NCBI RefSeq assembly: GCF_006517255.1
Contig: NZ_CP041185.1
Location: 5,952,001 to 6,016,000, forward strand
Length of the DNA stretch: 64,000 nt
Source of the DNA: Janthinobacterium tructae
Lineage (GTDB): Bacteria > Pseudomonadota > Gammaproteobacteria > Burkholderiales > Burkholderiaceae_D
Reading direction: 5' to 3'
This document shows, piece after piece, positions 33,414 through 41,549 of this stretch. Positions within the stretch are counted from its first letter, which is position 1. Each line of letters begins with the position of its first letter. The notes under the pieces were generated by a model. It was not told the origin of the DNA. It ran no database searches and saw nothing but the letters and a program-made list of their open reading frames with translations. The translations under genes and the position numbers were made by a program.

Positions 33414-34098
33414 ACCCCCGTGGGGCTAATTCTGCTACGTAGATTTCCACGCGGCGGTTGCGTGCGCGTCCCGAGGCATCCGCATTCGAGGCGATCGGCT
33501 CTCGGGCGCCGCGGCCTTCCGTGACGATGCGCGTTGGCGATACGCCGCGCATGGCCAGGTAGTCGCGCGTGTGGGCCGCGCGTTCCACCGACAGCGGTTC
33601 GTTGATCGAAGCGCTGCCCGTGCTATCCGTATGGCCGACGATGCTGACCGTGGTGTTCGGGTTTTCATTCAGGGTGGCAGCAAAGCGGTCGAGGATGGGG
33701 CGGAAGTTTCCCTTGATGTCGGCGCGGTTGGTGTCGAAGGAAATATCGCTGGGGATTTCCATTTTCAGGCGGTTATCGGCCGTCTGCGACACTTGCACAC
33801 CCGTACCTTGTGTCGCTTGTTCCATCGCGCGCTTCTGGTTTTCCATGCGGTTCGACCAGATATTGCCGACTACGGCGCCCGCTGCCGCGCCGAGCAGGGC
33901 GCCGCCGGCCGTACGGCCGCCGCTGCCGCCACCGGTGGTGCCGCCGATCAAGGCGCCCAGGCCAGCGCCGATGCCGGCGCCCGTGGCCGTGCCACGTTGC
34001 GTCGAGGACATGTCCGCGCAGCCGCTGGCGGCCAATGCGATCACCAGCATGCCGATCAGGGATTTGGCGCCAGGGCCTTTTTTGAATGTTTCTTTCAT
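33412..34098 (-). CDS. OmpA-family lipoprotein with glycine-zipper segment
   Basis: Outer-membrane lipoprotein of 228 aa. The lipobox (LVIALAASGCADM) is followed by a glycine-zipper region (GAGIGAGLGALIGGTTGGG...GGALLGAAAGAVVGNIW) at ~40-80 and a C-terminal OmpA peptidoglycan-binding domain with ISFDTNRADI, VGHTDSTGS and GRGAREPIASNADASGRARNRRVEI (the D and R of the diaminopimelate pocket). Same plan as YiaD. It should tether the outer membrane to peptidoglycan. The SD AAGGAG lies seven bases before the ATG. The stop codon is partly formed by the adjoining repeat copy. It opens the envelope-stress island. Confidence 0.92.
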   Translation of the reverse strand: MKETFKKGPGAKSLIGMLVIALAASGCADMSSTQRGTATGAGIGAGLGALIGGTTGGGSGGRTAGGALLGAAAGAVVGNIWSNRMENQKRAMEQATQGTGVQVSQTADNRLKMEIPSDISFDTNRADIKGNFRPILDRFAATLNENPNTTVSIVGHTDSTGSASINEPLSVERAAHTRDYLAMRGVSPTRIVTEGRGAREPIASNADASGRARNRRVEIYVAELAPRG

Positions 34099-34203
34099 GG
34101 ATTTTCTCCTTGTTTTGTTATTGGGACATACCCAGGACTACCCGTACACGTTACTGCAAAATACAGTTGCTTGCCAGTGCGTGCCCACTGTCGCTAAAAG
34201 CGG

Positions 34204-34241
34204 CAAAAGAGCGGCGCCCGTTTGCACGCGCGCCGCTCTTG
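34204..34241 (-). terminator. Terminator of the lmo0937-like gene
   Basis: On the minus strand AAGAGCGGCGC pairs with GCGCCGCTCTT around a ~12-base loop and is followed by TTT. It lies 24 bases after the stop codon of the 48-aa gene. Confidence 0.7.
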
Positions 34242-34264
34242 TCAGGCCAGGCTAACGGCCTGGG

Positions 34265-34411
34265 CTATAAACCGCGCCCGCTGATCAGGCGCAGCAGGAT
34301 CATGATGACGGCGACCACCAGCAGGATGTGAATGAAGCCGCCAATGGTATAGGAAGTCACCAGGCCCAGCAGCCAAAGAATAATGAGTACGACGGCGATT
34401 GTATACAGCAT
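34265..34411 (-). CDS. lmo0937-family micro membrane protein
   Basis: A 48-aa protein with two membrane helices, MLYTIAVVLIILWLLGLVTS and IHILLVVAVIMILLRLISG, separated by YTIGGF. This matches the lmo0937 family, stress-associated proteins of ~45-50 aa in many bacteria, in wording and spacing (LWLLGLVTxYTxGGFIHILLVVA). The start ATG has GGAGG seven bases upstream. Function unknown; probably modulates membrane properties. A perfect TGTACG-N4-CGTACA palindrome lies 158 bases upstream, and a terminator follows, so it forms its own unit. Its expression may be controlled by the nearby Crp/Fnr regulator (inference). Confidence 0.88.
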   Translation of the reverse strand: MLYTIAVVLIILWLLGLVTSYTIGGFIHILLVVAVIMILLRLISGRGL

Positions 34412-34569
34412 GATATGTCCTCCGAGAGTAATGTGTGGATGACGGCGACTGCCTTGGCCTTGCAGGCGCTGGCGCGTAGCGCCGTCATCGGTTTTTTGTC
34501 ATTGCGCGGCGATTGGGTCGCTGAACGCTGATGCCATGACTAAGTGTCTACTTTGTTTCGCTTGAGTTC

Positions 34570-34585
34570 TGTACGCTGTCGTACA
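34570..34585. promoter_or_regulatory. Palindrome TGTACG-CTGT-CGTACA (candidate Crp/Fnr operator)
   Basis: Perfect 6-bp arms around a 4-base spacer, the geometry of Crp/Fnr sites. It lies 158 bases upstream of the lmo0937-like gene. One of eight similar sites found between 34.5 and 50 kb. Confidence 0.55.
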
Positions 34586-34595
34586 CAAGGATCAA

Positions 34596-34841
34596 CTATC
34601 GCGACCGGTCGGCATGTTCATCTGCCATGCCCGGTATCCAGGCCAGCATGCCGGCCATGCCGACGGCGCCCGCCAGGCAACTGACCATGCCACCCGTCAG
34701 CAGCAGCATCACGCCGAACACGGGCGCGCTTGCTTGCAATGGCGCCAGGTCCAGCGCGCAGAAGCCCAGCGCGGTGGCCAGGATGCCGGCCCCGATAAAG
34801 CCGAGCCAGATCCGCTTACTGCCTGCCTTGTCGTTTTCCAT
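34596..34841 (-). CDS. Small two-helix membrane protein, unknown function
   Basis: An 81-aa inner-membrane protein. After a short charged N-terminus (MENDKAGSKRIW) come two hydrophobic helices, LGFIGAGILATALGFCAL and FGVMLLLTGGMVSCLAGAVGMAGML, ending in an acidic tail (WIPGMADEHADRSR). I do not recognise the family. ATG 34841 is supported by AAGGAG six bases upstream. A palindrome TGTACG-N4-CGAACA lies 67 bases upstream, consistent with co-regulation with the neighbouring stress genes. It is followed by the lmo0937-like gene after a 184-base gap holding another palindrome. Confidence 0.68.
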   Translation of the reverse strand: MENDKAGSKRIWLGFIGAGILATALGFCALDLAPLQASAPVFGVMLLLTGGMVSCLAGAVGMAGMLAWIPGMADEHADRSR

Positions 34842-34908
34842 CGCAGCTCCTTGAAGATATTCGTTGAACTTTCCTGAGTGCATCATCTCGCGGGACGGCG
34901 TACTCATC

Positions 34909-34924
34909 TGTACGCCAACGAACA
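34909..34924. promoter_or_regulatory. Palindrome TGTACG-CCAA-CGAACA (candidate Crp/Fnr operator)
   Basis: One mismatch from the perfect TGTACG-N4-CGTACA form; 67 bases upstream of the start of the 81-aa membrane protein gene. Confidence 0.5.
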
Positions 34925-35006
34925 TGGCTAAAAAGAAAACACCCGGATAGACCGGGTGTGTGTTGGATTTGTCACGCTGGCGAGCGGCCTACTTGCCGCC
35001 AGCCGC

Positions 35007-35669
35007 TTAGCCGATGGCGCGCAAGCCGCCGTTGACGACGCGTACGCGGTCGCCCTGGCGCCAGTTCGGCGCGGCGCTCTGGTGCACGGTACGCGTCTTG
35101 CCGTTATCGAGGCGCACGACGATGTTGTAGCTGCGCGTGGCGCGCACGCTGCCTTCTATCTGGTTGCCGGCCACGGCGCCGCCAACGGCGCCCAGCACGG
35201 TGGCCAGCTGCTTGCCATGGCCGCCGCCTACCTGGTTGCCCAGCAAGCCGCCGACGACGGCGCCGCCGGCCGCGCCGACGCCGCTGCCTTCGGCGCGCGT
35301 ATTGACTTCATGGATGGCTTCGATCACGCCGCAATTGCTGCACACCTGCGGCGCCGGGGCTGCCGCATATTCTTGCTGAGGTTGTTGCTGTGGCTGCTGT
35401 GGCTGCTGAGGCTGCGGTTGGCGCACGGGTTGTTGCGGCGGCAGGGCCGCCAGCGCTTGCGCGCCGGCAGGCTGCAAGTTCGCTTGCGGCTGGTTCGCCT
35501 GCAGGCTGGCCAACTGTTCGGCCGAGGTGCTGGCCGCCAGTGGCTGAGCATCGCGCTGGGACGAGGGCAGCCAGCCCATCAGGGCCGCCGTGCCCACGCC
35601 GCAAAACAGCAGGACGGCGACGGCGGCGGCAAGCACCAGCGGATGGAGGGATTTGGTGGTGGTAGTCAT
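35007..35669 (-). CDS. Glycine-zipper 2TM-domain membrane protein with Q/P-rich linker
   Basis: A 220-aa envelope protein. One N-terminal helix (LHPLVLAAAVAVLLFCGVGTAALMGW) acts as an uncleaved anchor or signal. A low-complexity linker (PQQPQQPQQQPQQ) follows, then CSNCGVIEAIHEVNTRAEGSG, a glycine-zipper segment (GVGAAGGAVVGGLLGNQVGGGHG...LGAVGGAVAGNQIEG) and a C-terminal beta module (YNIVVRLDNGKTRTVHQSAAPNWRQGDRVRVVNGGLRAIG). That C-terminal module closely resembles the one in the protein at 44698-45144, so the two are paralogues of the SlyB/17-kDa antigen type. ATG 35669 has GAGCTCTCC upstream. It diverges from the Crp/Fnr gene with a shared palindrome in between. Confidence 0.82.
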   Translation of the reverse strand: MTTTTKSLHPLVLAAAVAVLLFCGVGTAALMGWLPSSQRDAQPLAASTSAEQLASLQANQPQANLQPAGAQALAALPPQQPVRQPQPQQPQQPQQQPQQEYAAAPAPQVCSNCGVIEAIHEVNTRAEGSGVGAAGGAVVGGLLGNQVGGGHGKQLATVLGAVGGAVAGNQIEGSVRATRSYNIVVRLDNGKTRTVHQSAAPNWRQGDRVRVVNGGLRAIG

Positions 35670-35760
35670 GGAGAGCTCCTTGGTTTTTTTGAAATAATGA
35701 AATGGGTAGTGCGTGTTATCCGTGCATGCAGCCAGTGTGCTGTGCCGCGTGCCCCGCTTC

Positions 35761-35776
35761 CGTGCGTCACCGTACA
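35761..35776. promoter_or_regulatory. Palindrome CGTGCG-TCAC-CGTACA in the divergent Crp/Fnr promoter
   Basis: It lies 70 bases from the Crp/Fnr start and 91 bases from the divergent glycine-zipper gene start. Its position suggests autoregulation by the Crp/Fnr protein and control of the neighbour. Confidence 0.55.
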
Positions 35777-35846
35777 TACAGGCACGGTACTGCACCGTAG
35801 GCTAAGTAAAAATTATGTCGAGTTGTAACGACACCAAGGAAAAGCA

Positions 35847-36623
35847 ATGCCACCAACGAACGCCAGCATGACCCTGTCCCGCGATGCAGGCCGATCCGGC
35901 ATGGGCACGCCTGCGGGCGCGCTTGATGCCGGTAACCGCTTGCTGGCCAGCCTGCCCGAGCACGACTTGCGGCACCTGACGGCGCTGTTCGAGAGCGTCA
36001 CGGTCGAGGTGGGCGAGGTGCTGTACGAACCGGGCCAGCCTATCGGCCACATCTATTTCCCCGGCGATTGCCTGATCTCGCTGCTGGCCGTGGCGGAAGG
36101 CCGCATGACCCTGGAGGTGGGCTCCGTCGGCCGCGAAGGCGTGCTGGGCGCTTCCGTCGCGCTGGGCCATGACCTGGCGCAAGTGCGTGCCGTGGTGCAA
36201 CGCTCTGGTACGGCCAGCCGCATCGGGCGGGCAGAGTTCTGCGCCGAGTTCGCCCAGCTCGATTCCCTGCAGCGTTTGCTGTACCGCTACACGGACACCT
36301 TGCTGGCGCAAGCCATCCAGATTGCCGTGTGCAGCCGCTTTCACGTGCTCGAGGCACGCCTGGCCCGTTCGCTGCTGATCACGCGCGACCGCCTGCAGTC
36401 GGAAAAATTTCACCTGACGCATGAATTCCTCGCCCATACCCTGGGCGTGCGGCGGGTCGGCGTGACCAAGGCGGCCAGCGCGCTGCAGCAGCAAAAACTC
36501 ATCACCTACAGCCGCGGCAATATCGAAATCCTCGATTCGGCCGGCCTGGAAGCCGTCTCCTGCCGCTGCTATGAGCTGGTCAAGGACAGCGGCGCCATCG
36601 GCATGGCCAACGTCTTCGTCTGA
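35847..36623 (+). CDS. Crp/Fnr-family transcriptional regulator
   Basis: A 258-aa regulator. Residues ~30-150 form the cyclic-nucleotide-binding-like beta-roll (LTALFESVTVEVGEVLYEPGQPIGHIYFPGDCLISLLAVAEG...LEVGSVGREGVLGASVALG). The canonical cAMP pocket arginine and the FNR cysteine cluster are absent, so the ligand is unknown. A long dimer helix leads to the winged HTH (FHLTHEFLAHTLGVRRVGVTKAASALQQQKLITYSRGNIEILD), the LGVRR type common in soil proteobacteria. The SD AAGGA is nine bases before the ATG. It sits inside the envelope-stress island, and a YGTRCG-N4-CGYACR palindrome precedes it. I infer it recognises that family of sites. Confidence 0.9.
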   Translation: MPPTNASMTLSRDAGRSGMGTPAGALDAGNRLLASLPEHDLRHLTALFESVTVEVGEVLYEPGQPIGHIYFPGDCLISLLAVAEGRMTLEVGSVGREGVLGASVALGHDLAQVRAVVQRSGTASRIGRAEFCAEFAQLDSLQRLLYRYTDTLLAQAIQIAVCSRFHVLEARLARSLLITRDRLQSEKFHLTHEFLAHTLGVRRVGVTKAASALQQQKLITYSRGNIEILDSAGLEAVSCRCYELVKDSGAIGMANVFV

Positions 36624-36652
36624 TCTTTCTCATCCTCGTGCCGCGGACGCAA

Positions 36653-36690
36653 AAAAGCGGGGTGGACGCCTGGGCGCCCACCCCGCTTTC
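36653..36690. terminator. Bidirectional terminator between Crp/Fnr and glycine-zipper genes
   Basis: AAAGCGGGGTGG pairs with CCACCCCGCTTT around a GC-rich loop; A-runs and T-runs on both sides let it end transcription from both converging genes. Confidence 0.88.
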
Positions 36691-36701
36691 TTGAGTACCA
36701 A

Positions 36702-36920
36702 TTACTTCGGCTTGACCTGGTTACCGATCACACCGCCGACGGCGGCGCCGCCGATTGCGCCGACGGCGCTGCCGCCGGTCAGCACGGAGCCGGCAACTGC
36801 GCCGACACCGGCGCCGATGGCCGTGTTTTTATCTTGGCCCGACATGTTGGCGCAAGCGGTCAAGCTCAGCAGCAGAGCGGCAACGGAAGTGGTAGTGGCG
36901 ATTTTTTTAATGATTTGCAT
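36702..36920 (-). CDS. Small glycine-zipper lipoprotein (OsmB-like)
   Basis: A 72-aa lipoprotein. The signal peptide ends in a lipobox (LLLSLTACANMSG), and the mature part is almost wholly a glycine zipper: GAGVGAVAGSVLTGGSAVGAIGGAAVGGVIGNQVKPK. Size and design resemble OsmB, the osmotically induced outer-membrane lipoprotein, although sequence identity is low in such repeats. The start ATG 36920 has AGGAGA seven bases upstream. A diverged palindrome (TGTTCG-N4-CGCACA) lies 123 bases upstream. It converges on the Crp/Fnr gene with a shared terminator. Confidence 0.82.
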   Translation of the reverse strand: MQIIKKIATTTSVAALLLSLTACANMSGQDKNTAIGAGVGAVAGSVLTGGSAVGAIGGAAVGGVIGNQVKPK

Positions 36921-37043
36921 GATAGTTCTCCTATGAATTCGGACCTCGTGGCGCCGGCATGGTATGGGCCGGTGGGACTTCGTATCGCCACGTCTTGGTG
37001 TTTCAGGCACGATCACAGAATAGGATTGTGGCAAGGCAGGGTC

Positions 37044-37059
37044 TGTTCGGCAACGCACA
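37044..37059. promoter_or_regulatory. Palindrome TGTTCG-GCAA-CGCACA (candidate Crp/Fnr operator)
   Basis: Two departures from the perfect form; 123 bases upstream of the OsmB-like lipoprotein start. Confidence 0.4.
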
Positions 37060-37111
37060 TAGGGGTGTAACAATTGTAATCGTGCACGGCCTCCTTATCT
37101 TGCCATCTTGT

Positions 37112-39160
37112 TCATCGACTTTGTCGCGGTGTCTTGCCCGGTTTCGGCGCCACCGGTTTCACGCGCGCCTGGGCCAGCAGGGCTGCGCATTCGCTATCCT
37201 CGCCGGGACCGGTATTGACCAGTGGCAGCAGGGCAGCCACGGGCGCCACCACGGCCAGCGCCAGGGCGCCGCCGGCGCGCAGGGCCAGCACGCCCTTGTC
37301 GACGCTGACGTCGGGCTTGCTGAAAGTGCCCTGCACATACAGGGGCGAGCGCAGCGAAAAGATGCGCAAGCCCTTGCTGTCCGGCTGCAATGTCAGGTCC
37401 AGCTGCTCGTTGGCCAGGTTCACCGTGCCGTCGATATGCAGCACGGCATCGTCCGTGTCGACGATGAACTGGCGCGTGCGCATCAAGCCCTTGGTGGCGA
37501 CGAAATCGGCAGCCATGCAGTTCAGCTTGACCTGCTTGTCGCCCACCAGTTTGGTCAGCACGATACTGCCGATATTCAAGCCCATTTCTTCCAGCAGCAG
37601 CTTGCTGATGCTGCCCCGGTTGATCAGTGCGCGCACTTCGCCGTTTGAGCTGCCCAGCAGGCTGGCGACGGAATTGCCCGTGGCCGACAGCGACGCGTCG
37701 CCATTGATTTCGCCCGCGCTCGCTTGCAGGGCCGGCAGGCGGGGAAACAGTTGCTGGATGTGCAGATGGCGGGCGCTGGCCTTGAGTTCGGCCGCGATGC
37801 CGTTGGCGATGACCTTGCCGCTGCCGTCGAGCCTGATCTGCGACGTCAGGGTGCCGCCCGCCACGTTGAAGTTGAGCGGCGTCAGGGACAGCACGCCATC
37901 CGTCAGCACCACATGCGTGTCGAGCTTGCTGATTGGCAACTCGGCGTCGCGCGTGATTTTATCGGCCGTGTAGCGCACGTCGGCGTCCAGGCTGGTCCAG
38001 CGCTCCGTCTTGAAGGTTTCCACCGGCAGCACGCGGCCGGCCGGCTGCGTCGACGGCACGCCCCGTTCCTTCTTGCTGGCGCTGGAGTCGGCGCCCACCA
38101 GCGGGCCCAGGTCGGAAAATTGCAGCAGGCGCGAGTGCACCTCGCCCGTCAGGCGCTTGCGCGGCGTGCTGGCGGAAAACGCCAGCTTGCCTTCGATGTC
38201 GCTGGAACCCACTTTGCCGCTGAACTGGTCGTACACCCATTCGCCGCCACGCGGCGCCAGGGTGCCCGTCAAATGGCCTTCCGTACTGAAATGCGGCGTT
38301 TCCGGCAGCAGCACGCCCGTCAAGGGATACAGGCGCGCCATGCTGGGCCCGGATATTTTCAGGCGCACGTCGAGCGCGGCCAGGTCCGCCGGGCGCGTCA
38401 GCGTGCCTTCGATGGCCACGCTGCTGCCGTTTGCACGCATGTCGGCCTGGATGGGGAAGGGCGTGCCTTGCTGCTGCAGCGACAGCACGCCGCCCGCCTT
38501 GCCGCCGCCCTGGATGTTTTCGCCTCTGTATTTGCCCGACAGCTTCCAGGCGATGCCGTAGCGCGCATCGTCCGCGATGGTGTCGACGTCGGCACGCATC
38601 GCCGTGTGCGTGACGGCATCGTCCAGGGTCACGCTGCCCTTGCTGAAGACCACGCTTTGCAGTTCCAGCTGCCACGGCGACGGCTGCTCCTGCTTGTCGA
38701 AGGTCCAGTTGTTCTTGCCGTCCTGGTTGCGCAGCAAGCGTACTTGCGGCGCGTCGAAGCGCAATTGCGGGATGACGATTTTCTTGTCCAGCAGGGCCAG
38801 GGGATTGAGTGTGAACGCCAGCTGGCTCACGCTGGCCAGCTGCGCCTGCGCATCCGTTCCTGCCATGGCGCTCGGGTTGCCCAGGCGCACATCCTTGGCC
38901 TGCAAGTGCGGCCACGGCAAGTAGGCGCGCCAGCCTTGTTGCCCCGCAGTGCTTGGCTGCTGCCACGTCAGCGACAGGTCGCCTGCAATGGCAAAGGGCC
39001 GGCCCAGCGCTTCGCTGGCGCGCGCATTGAGCCAGGGCTTGGCGCGGTTCCAGTCCATATTGAGCAGGGCGACGGCGGCGACGATGGGTAATGCGATGAG
39101 TGCGGCGGCGCTGGCAAGGGCGATTTTCCGGCGGCGCGAGAGAGAGATAAAACGTGGCAT
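37112..39160 (-). CDS. AsmA-family protein
   Basis: Inner-membrane-anchored periplasmic protein of 682 aa. A single N-terminal helix (RRRKIALASAAALIALPIVAAVALLNM) precedes the AsmA domain, opened by WNRAKPWLNARASEALGRPFAIAGDLSL, and long beta-rich stretches end in the AsmA-like C-terminus QLDLTLQPDSKGLRIFSLRSPLYVQGTFSKPDVSVDKG. AsmA-like proteins form beta-groove bridges that carry phospholipids between the membranes. It is monocistronic in view, separated from the surrounding small lipoproteins. Its start ATG has no strong SD. The role in outer-membrane lipid homeostasis fits the neighbourhood. Confidence 0.88.
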   Translation of the reverse strand: MPRFISLSRRRKIALASAAALIALPIVAAVALLNMDWNRAKPWLNARASEALGRPFAIAGDLSLTWQQPSTAGQQGWRAYLPWPHLQAKDVRLGNPSAMAGTDAQAQLASVSQLAFTLNPLALLDKKIVIPQLRFDAPQVRLLRNQDGKNNWTFDKQEQPSPWQLELQSVVFSKGSVTLDDAVTHTAMRADVDTIADDARYGIAWKLSGKYRGENIQGGGKAGGVLSLQQQGTPFPIQADMRANGSSVAIEGTLTRPADLAALDVRLKISGPSMARLYPLTGVLLPETPHFSTEGHLTGTLAPRGGEWVYDQFSGKVGSSDIEGKLAFSASTPRKRLTGEVHSRLLQFSDLGPLVGADSSASKKERGVPSTQPAGRVLPVETFKTERWTSLDADVRYTADKITRDAELPISKLDTHVVLTDGVLSLTPLNFNVAGGTLTSQIRLDGSGKVIANGIAAELKASARHLHIQQLFPRLPALQASAGEINGDASLSATGNSVASLLGSSNGEVRALINRGSISKLLLEEMGLNIGSIVLTKLVGDKQVKLNCMAADFVATKGLMRTRQFIVDTDDAVLHIDGTVNLANEQLDLTLQPDSKGLRIFSLRSPLYVQGTFSKPDVSVDKGVLALRAGGALALAVVAPVAALLPLVNTGPGEDSECAALLAQARVKPVAPKPGKTPRQSR

Positions 39161-39256
39161 AGGGTGTGAGGTAAGAGGTGTTTCTTTCTGGACAGAAGCA
39201 TGATGCTACAGGAATCGCTACAAATCCGGTCCCGTTTCAGGTTTTGCTGGCGTGCA

Positions 39257-39272
39257 CGTGCGCTGGCGCACG
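39257..39272. promoter_or_regulatory. Palindrome CGTGCG-CTGG-CGCACG (candidate Crp/Fnr operator variant)
   Basis: Perfect palindrome of the YGTRCG-N4-CGYACR form, 157 bases upstream of the DUF4398 gene start, nearly the same distance as the lmo0937 and OmpA sites (158 and 159). Confidence 0.4.
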
Positions 39273-39429
39273 TTGCCCATGCAAGTATTGTCGATTTCTT
39301 ACTCTATGTGCGGCACCGAACGGATATGCGGGGAGCCGGAGCCTATAACGTCATACATCAAACGCAGTTCCTGATTCCAGATGTACCGACGTTGATACCT
39401 ACCGCTTAACATTCTCCAGGAGAAAAAAA

Positions 39430-39834
39430 ATGACAAACCGAGATTTCATCAAAACCCCCATGACCGCTCTGGCCGCCTGCCTCACCGCCGTTGTCCTGAT
39501 GACGGGTTGCTCCAGCCTGAAAACGCCAGCCACTGCCGACGTCGCCGTGTCGCGCGCCGCCGTCGATAACGCCGCCAGCGCCGGCGCCGCCGAACTGGCA
39601 CCCGATGAAATGCGTTCTGCCCGCGAGAAAATGCGCATGGCTAACCAGGCCTTGAAAGACCGCGACTACAAACTGGCGCGCGACCTGGCCGACCAGGCGC
39701 AAGCCGATGCCAAGCTGGCGCAAAGCAAGGCCAACTCGGCCAAGGCCACCAGCGCCGCCGATGAAATCAACGAGAACATCCGCGTCATGCGCGAAGAACT
39801 CGACCGTGCCAATCAGCAAGCGCCAAAACAATAA
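39430..39834 (+). CDS. DUF4398-domain lipoprotein
   Basis: A 134-aa lipoprotein. The lipobox (VVLMTGCSSLK) is followed by a helical domain: VSRAAVDNAASAGAAELAPDEMRSAREKMRMANQALKDRDYKLARDLADQAQADAKLAQSKANSAKA, the DUF4398 pattern. It is rich in Ala, Lys and Asp with coiled-coil character. The SD AGGAG lies eight bases upstream. The next gene, 32 bases downstream, encodes an OmpA-domain protein whose N-terminal half carries the same DUF4398 pattern, so the two are functionally linked and probably interact at the outer membrane. Function otherwise unknown. Confidence 0.87.
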   Translation: MTNRDFIKTPMTALAACLTAVVLMTGCSSLKTPATADVAVSRAAVDNAASAGAAELAPDEMRSAREKMRMANQALKDRDYKLARDLADQAQADAKLAQSKANSAKATSAADEINENIRVMREELDRANQQAPKQ

Positions 39835-39866
39835 GCAACAACAATAACTAATAACAGGATTCCATC

Positions 39867-40766
39867 ATGAAAAAAGCTACTTACACCACCATTCCCGGCC
39901 TGCTGGCCATGGCCGCTTTAGTTGCCGCCTGCAGCTCCGCACCGACCACCACCAGCCTGCTCGACCAGACGCGCGGCGACTACATGGCGGCGCAATCGAA
40001 CCCGCTGGTATCGACCTATGCGCCACGCGAATTCCGCGAAGCGAGCGCTGCGCTGGAAGCGGCGAACGCGGCCGCCACGCGCCAGGATGACAGCGAAAAG
40101 GTCGACAAGCTGGCCTACCTGGCCAAGCAAAAGATAGCCACGGCGCAAGAAGTCGCCAAGCAGAAAGCCGCGGAAGCCGATGTCGCCAACGCCGGCAAGC
40201 AGCGCGACCAGTTGCGCCTCGATGCGCGCACGCAGCAGGCTGACCAGGCCACGGCCCGCGCCCAGTCGGCGCAAGCGGATGCGGAAGCGGCCAAGGCCCA
40301 GGCGCAAGCGGCTGAAGCATCGGCCCGCGATGCGCAAGCCCGCGCCGCCGGACTCGAAGCGCAGCTGGCCGACCTGGCCGCCAAGAAAACCGAACGCGGC
40401 ATGGTCATCACCCTGGGTGACGTGCTGTTTGGCACGGACAAGGCAAACCTGACGGCCGATGGCACGAATACGGCGCGCAAGCTGGCCGACGTGCTGAAAA
40501 ACAACCCGCAGCGCACCGTGCTGATCGAAGGCTTTACGGATAGCACGGGCGGCTCCGCGCATAACCTGGAATTGTCGCAACGCCGCGCCGAATCCGTGCG
40601 CAATGCCTTGCTGGAGCAAGGCATCAGCCGCGACCGCGTCGCCACGAAAGGTTATGGCGCCGCCTATCCGGCCGCCGGCAATGACAGCGCGGCGAACCGC
40701 CAGCTGAATCGCCGGGTGGAAATTGTCTTGTCCGAAGATAACACGGCCATTCCCGCCCGCCGTTAA
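39867..40766 (+). CDS. OmpA-family lipoprotein with DUF4398 coiled-coil half
   Basis: A 299-aa lipoprotein. The lipobox (AALVAACSSAP) is followed by a DUF4398 segment (YAPREFREASAALEAANAAATRQDDSEKVDKLAYLAKQKIATAQEVAKQKAAEADV) and an Ala/Gln-rich coiled coil to ~165. The C-terminal OmpA domain has VLFGTDKANLTADG, IEGFTDSTGGSAHNLELSQRRAESVRNALL and NRQLNRRVEI, so peptidoglycan binding is intact. It forms a two-gene operon with the DUF4398 lipoprotein before it. The stop codon is directly followed by repeat copy 3 with no base between. Confidence 0.9.
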   Translation: MKKATYTTIPGLLAMAALVAACSSAPTTTSLLDQTRGDYMAAQSNPLVSTYAPREFREASAALEAANAAATRQDDSEKVDKLAYLAKQKIATAQEVAKQKAAEADVANAGKQRDQLRLDARTQQADQATARAQSAQADAEAAKAQAQAAEASARDAQARAAGLEAQLADLAAKKTERGMVITLGDVLFGTDKANLTADGTNTARKLADVLKNNPQRTVLIEGFTDSTGGSAHNLELSQRRAESVRNALLEQGISRDRVATKGYGAAYPAAGNDSAANRQLNRRVEIVLSEDNTAIPARR

Positions 40767-40886
40767 AACACCAGTCCAAACCTACTGCGCGTCGCGACTT
40801 GCGGCCCCCGATGCTCACTGTGCCATAGCACAGCTCCGCTTCTCGGCCACAATTCGCTGCCGCTCGCTACGGTTTGGTCAGGTGTT
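40767..40886 (-). repeat. Intergenic ~120-bp repeat, copy 3
   Basis: Opposite orientation to copies 1 and 2. Terminal arms AACACCAGTCCAAACC and GGTTTGGTCAGGTGTT are inverted repeats with few mismatches; the inner stem is CTGTGC-CATA-GCACAG. It begins on the base right after the OmpA stop codon. Confidence 0.9.
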
Positions 40887-40954
40887 GAGTTAGTAGGCAG
40901 CACCGGCCGCAGGTCGGCCGGTGGATACCCATGCAAGACTTGAAAGGAAACATC

Positions 40955-41491
40955 ATGACCCAAACATCTGTGGAAATTCCAGCTGGCATCGATACGGCCG
41001 CCATCCGCGCGGCCGCCAAAAACCTGGGCGACGGCGCTGTGACGGCCGGCTACCAGGGCGACCGCCAGGAGTTGATCGCCCTGCTGAATGGGGCGCTGGC
41101 CACCGAACTGGTGTGTATTGCACGCTATAAACGCCATTACTACACCGTGAGCGGGCGCGACAACGGCAGCATCAAGGCCGAGTTCCTGGAGCACGCGCAG
41201 CAGGAGCAGGAACACGCCGACTGGCTGGCCGAACGCATCGTGCAATTGAATGGCAAGCCAGATTTTAATCCTGCAACATTGCTTGCACGTAGCCATGCCG
41301 AGTATGATGAGTCCGAAGACGTGCAAAGCATGGTGCGTGCCAATCTGATCGCGGAACGGGTGGCAATCGAGTCGTATCGCCAGATGATCGTGAAAATTGG
41401 CGACAAAGATCCGACCACACGCCATTTGTTGATCAAAATCATGGCTGTCGAAGAAGAGCACGCCGATGATATGCGCGATCTAATGGAATAG
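40955..41491 (+). CDS. Ferritin-like/bacterioferritin-type protein
   Basis: Four-helix di-iron protein of 178 aa. Helix 1 (LIALLNGALATELVCIARYKRHYYTV), helix 2 (FLEHAQQEQEHADWLAERI), helix 3 (NLIAERVAIESYRQMIVKI) and helix 4 (LLIKIMAVEEEHADDMRDLM) carry the E...ExxH ferroxidase ligands twice: E58-type in ATELV, EQEH, AERVAIES and EEEH. This is the bacterioferritin/DPS-like plan without a haem-binding methionine that I can assign. It should oxidise and store iron or protect against peroxide. ATG 40955 follows AAAGGA by seven bases. Followed 58 bases later by the ElaB-type gene; likely part of the general stress set. Confidence 0.85.
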   Translation: MTQTSVEIPAGIDTAAIRAAAKNLGDGAVTAGYQGDRQELIALLNGALATELVCIARYKRHYYTVSGRDNGSIKAEFLEHAQQEQEHADWLAERIVQLNGKPDFNPATLLARSHAEYDESEDVQSMVRANLIAERVAIESYRQMIVKIGDKDPTTRHLLIKIMAVEEEHADDMRDLME

Positions 41492-41549
41492 TGTTTTTGA
41501 GTAAAGTAGGTATAGTAACTACATTCATCCACAGCTAAGGAGCTAAACC